Position numbers and translations under genes: made by a program
From: Acinetobacter colistiniresistens
GTDB lineage: Bacteria > Pseudomonadota > Gammaproteobacteria > Pseudomonadales > Moraxellaceae
Assembly (NCBI RefSeq): GCF_000413935.1
Contig: NZ_KE340380.1
Span: 310,001-374,000, forward strand
Length of the DNA stretch: 64,000 bases
Direction of reading: 5' to 3'
In this document: positions 16,540 through 25,264 of the stretch, in pieces
Numbering within the stretch: position 1 is the first letter of the stretch
Layout of the letters: each line of letters starts with the position of its first letter
The notes under the pieces: generated by a model
Told to the model about the DNA's origin: nothing
Seen by the model: the letters and a program-made list of their open reading frames with translations, nothing else
Databases searched by the model: none

Positions 16540-19257
16540 ATGCCATCTAAAACGAAGTTTAAACAGTCGACACTGGTTCATTCTATGCATTTAATTTTTA
16601 AAATGCAGGGGGTTCCTAAACTTATTTGTAGTAGTTTTTTAATTAGTTCTTGTATATCAGTTGTTTATGCTCAAGAGCAAATTTTGGGTGCGCCTGAAAA
16701 TCAGGCAACCGAACAGAACGAGCAAGTCGCTGCAGTGGCAGTTGCTGCCGCTGCACCGATCCCACCAGCGATCAATGCTTCTGATTTGGGTGTGCTACCT
16801 GGACAAGACAGTTTGACTGCATTAAAAGAACAAGAGCAATCAAGTAATCAGATTAATGAATTAAAACCGATTCAGTTGGATGATAATCTGGAAAATTTGC
16901 CTGTGATTCCCGTCGATCAAGGTATGGCAAATGAAATTTTTCGTGTTGCAGAAGATGCCAAAAATGAAGCACAAGCATATCGAGATCAAACCGCTAAAAA
17001 TCCTGCCCCTGTCATCGGCGATGTGTCGCAAACTGAGTTAACAGAGATTAAACAGGCACCATTGAATATCGATCAGTTAATGAGTGATATCCAGTCGGAC
17101 AGTAAAATTGTGGTTGAAGCCAATGAAACGGGCAAGACTTTAGCTGAGTTTCAAACTAAGTCAGATCAACCTGCTGAAAAAGTTGGTTTCTTTAAGCGTA
17201 TCATTAACCGTTTGCGCCCTGATAATTTAGTCAATGCAGATAAAATCCCACGGATTTCTGCTGATGTGAGTGGCGCACCACCTATTCTGGCACTTAATAT
17301 TAAGGCCAAGTTGTCGAGTTTCACGCAAGAATCTTTTGAAGATTTTAATGTGGCTTTACCGCAATTGCGTGCATTGACTAATCAGGCTGCGCAAGCAGTA
17401 GGTTATTACAATGCGACTTATACTTTTGTCAAAGAAAGTGACAGTAAGGTAAAAGTGATTGTGGTTCCGAATGAACCCGTCAAAATTAAAGAACAGAATA
17501 TTGAATTTACCGGTGCAGGCGCAAATACACCACAGTTCCAGGTGCTGCGCTTAATTCCAGAACAGGATGTTGGTGATATTTTTAATCATGGCTCATACGA
17601 AGCAATGAAAACTAAAATTACCAATGTTGCTGCAGATAATGGTTATTTTGATGCATTTTGGCGCTTGCATGATGTCAAGATTTCTCAGCCTGAGAAAACG
17701 GCTGATATTAATTTAAAGTATGAAACAGGCGAGCGTTATAAATTAAAGCAAGTTGAGTATCGGATGAGTGATCCGAGCAAGCCATTGCCATTAACCCAAA
17801 AAGTTCTAGATAGTTTAGCACCTTGGAAGGAGGGCGATGACTATGCCTTCTGGCGTGTCAATGCTTTGGCAAATAACTTAACCAACACGCGTTATTTTAA
17901 CTATACCTTGGTTGATACCATCAAGCCCGATGCAATTCAGCCTCCTTTAGACTTACCACCTGATTTACAGGCCTTGGTCGACCAGCAACGTATTCAGCAA
18001 TCACAATTGATGAGTAGTCAACAAAAGGCGGATATTGCGCGTGCCAAAATAACCTCTGCACAAGAGGTCACGCAGGATGTTGTCGATGAATCACAATTCT
18101 CTGGCGGCCAACCAGCACAACCTTATGCACTGGCGCGTTCTATGCCAATGCCGCCTGTACATGACGATGATGATGAACAACGTCAGAAGCTTGAAGAACA
18201 AGCGCGGGTAGAACAAAAAATTCCTGTTGTAGTAACGCTGAATGCAGATCGCTTAAATAGCCTTGAAACAGGTATTGGTTATGGCACGGACACGGGTGCA
18301 CGTATCCGTACTCAGTACCGTCGTGCGATTGTGAATAAATATGGTCACTCATTTGATGCCAACTTCGAGCTTTCTGAGATTCGTCAATCGATAGATGGTC
18401 GCTATAGTATTCCTTATAAGCATCCATTAAATGACTACTTCAACCTTGTCGGTGGTTATGAGCGTGAAACACGTGACGATATTGGTCCTGATGTGAACCT
18501 GTTGGTTGAGTCGGCGGTTCTGGGTGGGGAGCGTGTCATTAAGAACCCACTCGGTGACTGGCAACATACCTTCGGCTTACGTTATCGTTTAGACCGCCTA
18601 ACCAAAAAAGGTGATGTGAATATCGATGAACTGCCGGATGCCTTTAAAGTATCGGGAATCGACTCTGAGCAAGAATCATTATTGTTGGGTTATGAAGCAT
18701 CTAAAACCAATACCAATACACGTTTAAACCCAACGCGCGGTTTTAAGCAAACCTATAAAGTTGAATTGGGAACAGAGTCTTTGCTTTCAGATGCCAATAT
18801 GGCAATTGTAAGTGCTGGCTGGCGTTTTATTTATTCATTGGGTGAAAACGACAATCATCAATTTGTTGGTCGTGGTGATACAAGTTATATCTTCACAGAT
18901 GATTTTAATAAAGTACCGTATAACCTACGTTTCTTTACAGGTGGTGATCAGTCTTTGCGTGGTTTTGACTATAAGAGCTTATCACCTGAAGAAAACGGCT
19001 ATAAAATAGGTGGCCAAGCCTTGGCTGTTGGCTCTTTGGAATATAATTATCAATTTAAAGATGGCTGGCGTGCTGCTGTGTTTTCGGACTTTGGTAACGC
19101 CTATGACAAACAATTTAGCAACCCAACAGAATATAGTGTGGGTGTTGGTATCCGCTGGAGATCGCCAATTGGACCAATTCGATTAGATATCGCATCGGGT
19201 ATTTCGAATGATAATAATCCAATTCGTTTGCATTTCTTTATTGGTCCACAACTTTAA
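16540..19257 (+). CDS. tamA: Translocation and assembly module outer-membrane protein TamA
   Basis: 905 residues, much longer than the roughly 580 of enterobacterial TamA. The first 44 residues form a long signal region (in-frame ATGs at residues 16 and 22 could be the real start) ending at VYA. A Gln/Glu/Ala-rich segment (45-230) has no counterpart in short TamA. POTRA domains follow (about 240-460), then an acidic linker with four Asp in a row (about 545), and a 16-strand Omp85 barrel to the end, containing the GGDQSLRGFDY motif of the family and ending in FFIGPQL. With TamB it helps move lipids and proteins to the outer membrane. Confidence 0.92.
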   Translation: MPSKTKFKQSTLVHSMHLIFKMQGVPKLICSSFLISSCISVVYAQEQILGAPENQATEQNEQVAAVAVAAAAPIPPAINASDLGVLPGQDSLTALKEQEQSSNQINELKPIQLDDNLENLPVIPVDQGMANEIFRVAEDAKNEAQAYRDQTAKNPAPVIGDVSQTELTEIKQAPLNIDQLMSDIQSDSKIVVEANETGKTLAEFQTKSDQPAEKVGFFKRIINRLRPDNLVNADKIPRISADVSGAPPILALNIKAKLSSFTQESFEDFNVALPQLRALTNQAAQAVGYYNATYTFVKESDSKVKVIVVPNEPVKIKEQNIEFTGAGANTPQFQVLRLIPEQDVGDIFNHGSYEAMKTKITNVAADNGYFDAFWRLHDVKISQPEKTADINLKYETGERYKLKQVEYRMSDPSKPLPLTQKVLDSLAPWKEGDDYAFWRVNALANNLTNTRYFNYTLVDTIKPDAIQPPLDLPPDLQALVDQQRIQQSQLMSSQQKADIARAKITSAQEVTQDVVDESQFSGGQPAQPYALARSMPMPPVHDDDDEQRQKLEEQARVEQKIPVVVTLNADRLNSLETGIGYGTDTGARIRTQYRRAIVNKYGHSFDANFELSEIRQSIDGRYSIPYKHPLNDYFNLVGGYERETRDDIGPDVNLLVESAVLGGERVIKNPLGDWQHTFGLRYRLDRLTKKGDVNIDELPDAFKVSGIDSEQESLLLGYEASKTNTNTRLNPTRGFKQTYKVELGTESLLSDANMAIVSAGWRFIYSLGENDNHQFVGRGDTSYIFTDDFNKVPYNLRFFTGGDQSLRGFDYKSLSPEENGYKIGGQALAVGSLEYNYQFKDGWRAAVFSDFGNAYDKQFSNPTEYSVGVGIRWRSPIGPIRLDIASGISNDNNPIRLHFFIGPQL

Positions 19258-19307
19258 AAACTTTTTAGCCCTTTAATTTATAAGGGCAAAACAATCTCGG
19301 GTTGATT

Positions 19308-22300
19308 ATGACGGAAGTAGAACAGCAACTTACACCTCCAACAGAACCAAGACAGCAACGGCGTATTTTTCGAAATATCGCGCTGATTTTATTGATCATT
19401 ATTTTATTATTGGTCAGCTCTTTGCTTGTCATGATGTCTACGGATAAAGGGAGTCGCTTTTTATTAGACCGTGTACTTCAAAGCCAAAAAATTATCAAAT
19501 ATCAATACGAGAGCGGCAACCTGTTATCTGGCATCATTCTTAAAAATGTGCTGGTTGAATTGGATGCAATTGAAATCTCTTTAGATCGTGCCGACGTGTC
19601 TTTGGGTTGGCGGGCGATTTTAAAAAAAGAAGTACACCTCAGCCATGCTGATGTACGTAATCTAAAAATTATTGATAAAAAACCACCTTCGGGTAAGCCC
19701 TTTGGATTTGATCCGATTAAGTTACCCTTTGTACTGCGTGTTGATGATGCAACTTTAGATCATTTAGAGTTTCAAACTACAACGTCGAAGGTTGATTTTA
19801 GTGACATCTTTCTAAAAGATGCATTGTGGTCGGAAACCAAATTAAAGTTTAAAGACTCTCGCATGAAGATGGAGTATTTAGCTGTCCAAAATGCTTCGGG
19901 AGAGATGGATTTTAGTGGTAAATACCCATTAAATGCCAAAGCAGACCTGATTATTCCATCATTGAAAAGTCTGGATATTGAGATCATCAAAGTCGCTGCC
20001 AGAGGTAGTCTGGATACCTTAAAGGTCGGTGTTGCAACACGGACACCAGATTTACTGACGGGTTGGGCGGTTGTTCATCCAGTACGTGACCATGTGCCAA
20101 TGAATGGTGAGCTATTCTTTAAAAATTATCACTTACCATTAATTAAAGATCAGAAGTTATTTGCAAAAGATGGCATCGCAAGATTTAAAGGGGATATTCA
20201 AAAGTTAGTCTTAACTTTAGATACTGATTTAAAAGGCGAGCAAGTTCCAGAGGGGCAATATACTGCGCTGATGGATACGGATTTAACTCATCAATTGAAC
20301 ATTCGCGAGTTTAATGGTCAACTGATGGGCGGTACAGCGAATTTGTTAGGTTCCGTTAATTGGCACGACCACGTCTCGTGGGATGTGAAAGGGCGTTTGG
20401 AGCGCTTGGATCCAAAAGACAAAACAGTACCGCAAATCGCGCAAGACTTTTTGCCACCAAATCTGGATGCGAACTTAAGTTCAACCGGTTCTTTGGAAAA
20501 AGGTTTGGTTGTCAATGCACAGCTCGCCTTTGATAAATATGAAACTTGGGCAGTTAAGCTCAATCAGGACGAAGAAAAAGACAATAAGCCTCAGCCGATG
20601 TTGCTGGATGTTTCCTGGAAAGGCATTGACCGTGCTATGCCATATATTGGCTGGCTGAGTAGTGAAGAAGGTCATACCAATCTGACCTTAAAAGAAGGTC
20701 AGCAAGATATCTATGTCGCAACGACAATCCGTCCACATGAGCAGGCATTATTGCCAACAGGTAAATATGACGCCCGTTTAGATGTTAAGGGTGACCTGTT
20801 AAATGTTGAAAATTTCCGCTACGAAGCAGAAAAAGGCAGTTTGACTGGACAAGCAAAAGTTAAATTACCAACTGAAAAACAACAGCTATCATGGCAAGCG
20901 CAACTCAAGGCGCAGGATTTTAATCCGCAAACGATTGCGGCAGCAGCACCGATTAACTTATTGAACGGTGAAATCAAAGCCAGTGGTTTTGCTAAACCAA
21001 ATCAACAAATTATTCAGCTTGAACAGATTGACTTAAAAGGGCAATTGCCACAAGACAATAAGACAGAAACCATCGCTTTAAAAGGTAAAAGTACCGCTGC
21101 CCTGATTTTTAATGATGAAAAAGCGGGGGGTGGCTTCAAGAGTTTTGCAGTGAATTATGATGGGTCCTTAAATGCATTGAATCAAGGTGATGGTGTATTA
21201 AAGATTAAAATTGCAGGTACACCAGATTACATCAAGATTAATGAACTCAATCATGACGGTGTTGCGGGCAAAGTTTATGCCACAGGCGCAGTCAATCTCA
21301 AAGACAAACTGGGTTGGGATATTGATGCTTCATTGGTACGCTTTAAGCCACAGTATTTTGTCTCAAGTGTTAAAGGTGAAGTTTCTGGGCGAGTGAAAAC
21401 ACAGGGCGTATGGTCAGACAAACTCAAGCGTATTGATATTCGTGAATTGAATACGGCGGGCTTTATCAATAATAAACCGATTCGTGGTCGTGGTAATCTC
21501 AGCTTGCTATTGGACTCAAATCAAGAAGGCTTCTTGCCGCAGCAGTTTGAAGCCAATGATCTATTCTTTGCTTATGCACAGAACCAGCTTCAAGCCACAG
21601 GTAATGCGCAAAATTTACGTATTAAACTGAATGCGCCTGCATTGTATGAGCTGTATCCGGGCTTGCGTGGTCGAGCTTATGGCAGTTTAAATGTACAGTC
21701 GAAACCACGTCTAAGAGCAACTGCGAACATCATGGTCGATAATTTTGCTTTTAACGATCTGGTGACGATTCGTTCCTTGCGTGTACAGGGTGAATTGCCG
21801 ACCTCTGAAACCACGCCTACGCAATTGACAGCGACTTTGGATCGATTGCGTAATGGCAATCGTGAAATTGAACAAGCAACAGTAAACTTGGCGGGAACAC
21901 GTAAAGCACACGTATTAAAGGTAGAGAGTAAAAACCGTCAATCGAATTTTTATCTTCAGCTTGCGGGTGGTTTTAATCCGAAGAATGACTGGCTTGGACA
22001 ACTGCAAAAAGGTAATTTTACTTCACGTAATATTCGTTTGGTACAAAACCAGAGTGCGCCGATTATCTATACCGCGACGCAACAAGAGCTCTATGTTGGT
22101 CAGCACTGCTGGCAGAGTTCCGGCAGTCAGTTATGTCTAGATCAACCTGCACGTATTAGTAAGGAAAAAGGCAGTTTTTCATTTATTACCAAAAATCTGG
22201 ATTTAAAAGACTTCACAGCATTTATGCCTGAAGGTCTGGCAGTGACGGGTCAATTGAATGGCTATGCCAAAGCAGCTTGGGCAAATGGTAGCCATCCTAA

Positions 22301-23813
22301 ACTTGATGCGCGGTTAGTGACGCGTAAAGGTGAGATTGGATTGGCAGCGGATGATCCTCAGGATCCTGCAACGACAGTAACTTATGATGAGTTAAGTTTG
22401 ATTGCCAAGAGTATCAGTGAAGGTTTGTTATTCCGTGTGGATATGAAAACGCCTGATATTGGTACGGGTTATGCCAATGTAATTATTGATCCATTCCAAA
22501 ATAATATGCCGATGCGTGGCGAAGTGGCATTTGATGATGTACAGCTCAAAGTCTTTAAACCATTTATTAAAGATGTACGCTCAATGGCTGGAACTTTATC
22601 ATTGGCTGGTAAGGTCAATGGAACCTTGACTCAGCCACAGGTTACAGGCGAGATGCGTTTAAAAAATGGCGCAATCAGTATGATCTCCCTGCCAGTCAAT
22701 TTAAGTAATATCCAGCTTTATTCTTCTATACGACAGGACTCTGCAAGTATTGATGGGGCATTCAATAGTGGGCAAGGTGTAGGGCGTTTAAAAGGGAGCT
22801 TTGACTGGAAAAATGACCCACATCTCAACCTGACCTTAAAAGGTGATAATTTACTGGTGCGTCAGGCACCGATGATTACTGCAATTGTAGAACCTGATCT
22901 GACGCTGGACGTTTATCCGTTTAATCAGCGCTTAAGTTTAAAAGGGACGATTGATGTGCCGCGTGCGCGTATCTCGATGCCAGAAAGCTCTGCGACTGTG
23001 GTGAACTTGTCGCCTGATGTGCGTGTGGTACAACAAGGTCAAGACCTGCTTGCGACTTTAAAAGCAGCTAAACCATGGGATATCCGTGCCGATATGACGG
23101 TAACACTTGGTAATCAGGTGATTTTCCAAGGCTTCGAAAGTACCATTCCTTTAGCTGGCCGTTTACACCTTTCTCAACGTGGTCTAGAAACAGCAATGCG
23201 TGCCAATGGTGCGATTGGTGTCAGTCAGAAAGTGAAGATCGAAGCCTATGGTCAAAGTCTTGATTTGAACCGTGCTATTGCGCGTTTCAATGGACCATTG
23301 GCCAACCCGACATTGGATATTGATGCCAATAAACCGGTTCAAGGCAGCATGGTCGGGGTACGGGTCACGGGTACAGCCACCGTGCCGAATATTCAAATTT
23401 ATAACGATGCAGGCTTGTCTGAACAGGAAGCGCTGAATGCTTTGCTGACTGGCCGTATTAATGAAGGTAACAGTGGTTTAAGCAATACCGAAGGCTTTAA
23501 GTCTGACGTCAATAACACCATTGCTGCTGCGGGTATTAGTATGGGCTTGGGAGGTACACGTGCCTTGACCAACCAGATTGGTCGAACCTTTGGTTTGAGT
23601 GGTTTGGCATTGGATGCACAGGGTACGGGCGATGATACGCAGGTGAGTCTGACTGGATATATCACGCCAGATCTGTTTATCCGTTATGGTATTGGTGTGT
23701 TTACCCCAGTAAATAAATTGACCTTGCGTTATCAGATGAACCGTCGTTTATATCTGGAAGCAAGTCAGTCTTTAGAGCGTGCGATTGACGTATTCTATAA
23801 CTGGAGATTCTAA
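19308..23813 (+). CDS. tamB: Translocation and assembly module protein TamB
   Basis: 1501 residues from the ATG at 19308, 50 bp after tamA. An N-terminal membrane anchor (about 22-45) is followed by a very long beta-taco or groove region made of repeating beta strands, characteristic of AsmA-like bridge proteins, and the C-terminal DUF490 domain (last 400 residues), which ends in the conserved aromatic VFYNWRF. It spans the periplasm from inner membrane to TamA and is thought to carry phospholipids (family knowledge). Two-gene operon with a terminator behind it. Confidence 0.94.
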   Translation: MTEVEQQLTPPTEPRQQRRIFRNIALILLIIILLLVSSLLVMMSTDKGSRFLLDRVLQSQKIIKYQYESGNLLSGIILKNVLVELDAIEISLDRADVSLGWRAILKKEVHLSHADVRNLKIIDKKPPSGKPFGFDPIKLPFVLRVDDATLDHLEFQTTTSKVDFSDIFLKDALWSETKLKFKDSRMKMEYLAVQNASGEMDFSGKYPLNAKADLIIPSLKSLDIEIIKVAARGSLDTLKVGVATRTPDLLTGWAVVHPVRDHVPMNGELFFKNYHLPLIKDQKLFAKDGIARFKGDIQKLVLTLDTDLKGEQVPEGQYTALMDTDLTHQLNIREFNGQLMGGTANLLGSVNWHDHVSWDVKGRLERLDPKDKTVPQIAQDFLPPNLDANLSSTGSLEKGLVVNAQLAFDKYETWAVKLNQDEEKDNKPQPMLLDVSWKGIDRAMPYIGWLSSEEGHTNLTLKEGQQDIYVATTIRPHEQALLPTGKYDARLDVKGDLLNVENFRYEAEKGSLTGQAKVKLPTEKQQLSWQAQLKAQDFNPQTIAAAAPINLLNGEIKASGFAKPNQQIIQLEQIDLKGQLPQDNKTETIALKGKSTAALIFNDEKAGGGFKSFAVNYDGSLNALNQGDGVLKIKIAGTPDYIKINELNHDGVAGKVYATGAVNLKDKLGWDIDASLVRFKPQYFVSSVKGEVSGRVKTQGVWSDKLKRIDIRELNTAGFINNKPIRGRGNLSLLLDSNQEGFLPQQFEANDLFFAYAQNQLQATGNAQNLRIKLNAPALYELYPGLRGRAYGSLNVQSKPRLRATANIMVDNFAFNDLVTIRSLRVQGELPTSETTPTQLTATLDRLRNGNREIEQATVNLAGTRKAHVLKVESKNRQSNFYLQLAGGFNPKNDWLGQLQKGNFTSRNIRLVQNQSAPIIYTATQQELYVGQHCWQSSGSQLCLDQPARISKEKGSFSFITKNLDLKDFTAFMPEGLAVTGQLNGYAKAAWANGSHPKLDARLVTRKGEIGLAADDPQDPATTVTYDELSLIAKSISEGLLFRVDMKTPDIGTGYANVIIDPFQNNMPMRGEVAFDDVQLKVFKPFIKDVRSMAGTLSLAGKVNGTLTQPQVTGEMRLKNGAISMISLPVNLSNIQLYSSIRQDSASIDGAFNSGQGVGRLKGSFDWKNDPHLNLTLKGDNLLVRQAPMITAIVEPDLTLDVYPFNQRLSLKGTIDVPRARISMPESSATVVNLSPDVRVVQQGQDLLATLKAAKPWDIRADMTVTLGNQVIFQGFESTIPLAGRLHLSQRGLETAMRANGAIGVSQKVKIEAYGQSLDLNRAIARFNGPLANPTLDIDANKPVQGSMVGVRVTGTATVPNIQIYNDAGLSEQEALNALLTGRINEGNSGLSNTEGFKSDVNNTIAAAGISMGLGGTRALTNQIGRTFGLSGLALDAQGTGDDTQVSLTGYITPDLFIRYGIGVFTPVNKLTLRYQMNRRLYLEASQSLERAIDVFYNWRF

Positions 23814-23842
23814 GCCTACTTTTAGCTTGGTTTAGCATCTGG

Positions 23843-23880
23843 AAGAGGAATTATTTCGATGAAATAGTTCCTCTTTTTTT
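23843..23880 (+). terminator. Intrinsic terminator after tamB
   Basis: Imperfect 15-bp stem (AAGAGGAATTATTTC / GAAATAGTTCCTCTT), 3-nt loop, then a long T-run. Confidence 0.85.
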
Positions 23881-24057
23881 TATGGATGTAACACTACCCG
23901 AACCTCTACAAAAAATTGATGATGGCAGATATATGGATGGTTTGAGGAATTTTTTAAACAGATTTTTATAGACATTATTTTAGAAAACAAAAATGTGATA
24001 GAATTGTTATAAATTATTGATAATAAAAGATTTTATGACATTTTTTGGAGGAAATAA

Positions 24058-24543
24058 ATGAAATCTGTCACTTTTGGTCAGCTTTGGGCAGTGCTTGGCT
24101 TAGTGCTCATCAGTTCAACACTCCAAGTCAATGCCAAGGAATATTATAAGTGGGTCGATGCCAAAGGGGTCACTACCTATTCAGCAACACCACCACCGAC
24201 ACAAAAGCAAGAGCCGCAATTTGATTTTGTCAAAAAGAATGCCAATACTACGGTCACCCAACAAGCGAATGTACAAACGGTGACTACGGCCAAAGAAACA
24301 AAAATCACAACGGTGACTGCAACTGCCGCAACAACATCGACTAAGCCTGTCACTGCGACCACGGCAGCTACAAGCAATCTTAGTGTGACAAGTGAAATAC
24401 TTATCCCTGTCAAAAACTGCAATGGGGTTAGATGTTGGGATATGAAAGGCAAGTCATATAATCTCGTCGCAGGAACGACATACCTCTCTGCCAATGGAGG
24501 AAAATGTCAAAAGTTAGGCAATAACATGCGCTGTAGCAAATGA
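24058..24543 (+). CDS. DUF4124 domain exported protein
   Basis: 161 residues. A signal peptide is cleaved near residue 26 (VNA), followed directly by the DUF4124 pattern EYYKWVDAKGVTTYSATPPP. The middle (about 60-110) is an extremely Thr/Ala/Val-rich linker, and the C-terminus has four Cys (NCNGVRCWDMKG, GGKCQKLGNNMRCSK) that could form two disulfides. Function unknown; envelope location predicted. GGAGG sits seven bases before the ATG. The Thr-rich linker makes strain-to-strain length variation likely. Confidence 0.78.
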   Translation: MKSVTFGQLWAVLGLVLISSTLQVNAKEYYKWVDAKGVTTYSATPPPTQKQEPQFDFVKKNANTTVTQQANVQTVTTAKETKITTVTATAATTSTKPVTATTAATSNLSVTSEILIPVKNCNGVRCWDMKGKSYNLVAGTTYLSANGGKCQKLGNNMRCSK

Positions 24544-24639
24544 TTTGTATGTTTTTATTACGGAAAGCATTGTTTTAAAGGCTTCCTTTTGCAAAATAAA
24601 CAAGTTTCAGTATGATGTGTGCATCAAATTAGCCGCAGT

Positions 24640-25005
24640 ATGATGATGAAAAAAGTTTTGTTTATTGCAATAGGTTTAGTTTTGGCTGGTTGTGCTGAGA
24701 AAAAGCCGTTAACCCCTGAAGAACAATGGCATGGCTATTGCGTCAGTGTGGGCAACGCAGCACGTTCGATTACGCTAGATCGTCAAAATGGAATTGAGCA
24801 AAAACAAGCAACGGAATATGCGGCAAAGATTGAAGATGAGATGACACGCAAATTTATCTTTAAAATTTTGGACACGGTTTATGCACTTCCTGTTGATCAA
24901 CTGAAAAAAGATCCAGAAGCATTACGTGAAAACTTAAAGAAACAGTTTATGGAAGAATGCTTGGTTACCCCACATGACAAGCTGCCAAACTATAAACTTT
25001 TTTAA
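24640..25005 (+). CDS. Hypothetical lipoprotein
   Basis: 121 residues from the first of three consecutive ATGs at 24640; a GTG start at 24619 would put polar residues before the signal peptide. The lipobox is LAGC, followed by AEKKPLTPEEQW. Two further Cys (WHGYCVSVG and EECLVTP) may pair. The sequence is otherwise helical and charged. No family recognised. It is a single gene closed by its own terminator. Confidence 0.7.
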   Translation: MMMKKVLFIAIGLVLAGCAEKKPLTPEEQWHGYCVSVGNAARSITLDRQNGIEQKQATEYAAKIEDEMTRKFIFKILDTVYALPVDQLKKDPEALRENLKKQFMEECLVTPHDKLPNYKLF

Positions 25006-25015
25006 TGTGTATATA

Positions 25016-25043
25016 AAAAAGACAACACCGTTTGTCTTTTTTT
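25016..25043. terminator. Intrinsic terminator after small lipoprotein gene
   Basis: AAAAAGACAA / TTGTCTTTTT stem with a 6-nt loop and trailing T-run. Confidence 0.8.
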
Positions 25044-25198
25044 ATGGATGTAATTTATTGTTTTATTAGACTTTAACCTAAGACCAAAGCGGTATTTCAA
25101 AGGGATGAACATTTCGCTATAAAATAATGGGCATCACGTAGAAATACGGTAGTTGCATTAACATTTAACGCGAAGTCTAGTAAAATTTTGCTGTCCAC

Positions 25199-25245
25199 AT
25201 TACTTGTAAAGCTTGTAGCAAGCTGGAACTTACAAGTAATTTTTT
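25199..25245 (+). promoter_or_regulatory. Terminator-like structure in the acnB leader
   Basis: An 11-bp outer stem (ATTACTTGTAA at 25199-25209 with TTACAAGTAAT at 25230-25240) encloses a 6-bp inner stem (AGCTTG / CAAGCT, TAG loop), and six T follow directly. The acnB ribosome binding site lies only six to ten bases further. The structure meets the form of an intrinsic terminator, so premature termination in the leader (attenuation) or the end of a short leader RNA is possible. No competing antiterminator was identified by eye. Confidence 0.6.
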
Positions 25246-25264
25246 AAAAAAGAGGAATAACACT

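Noticed and set aside
18140..18427. Minus-strand frame within tamA
   Set aside because: Lies wholly inside the tamA coding sequence, in an out-of-frame shadow with a His-rich composition that mirrors tamA codons.
23881..23970. Short plus-strand frame of 29 codons after tamB
   Set aside because: No ribosome binding site, starts within the terminator tail and has no recognisable features.
23995..24030. Fur-box-like sequence before the DUF4124 gene
   Set aside because: Only about 10 of 19 consensus positions agree, within chance for AT-rich DNA.
24177..24494. Minus-strand 105-codon hydrophobic frame opposite the DUF4124 gene
   Set aside because: Arises from the Thr/Ala-rich repeat of the plus-strand gene read backwards; the plus-strand gene has a signal peptide and family motif.
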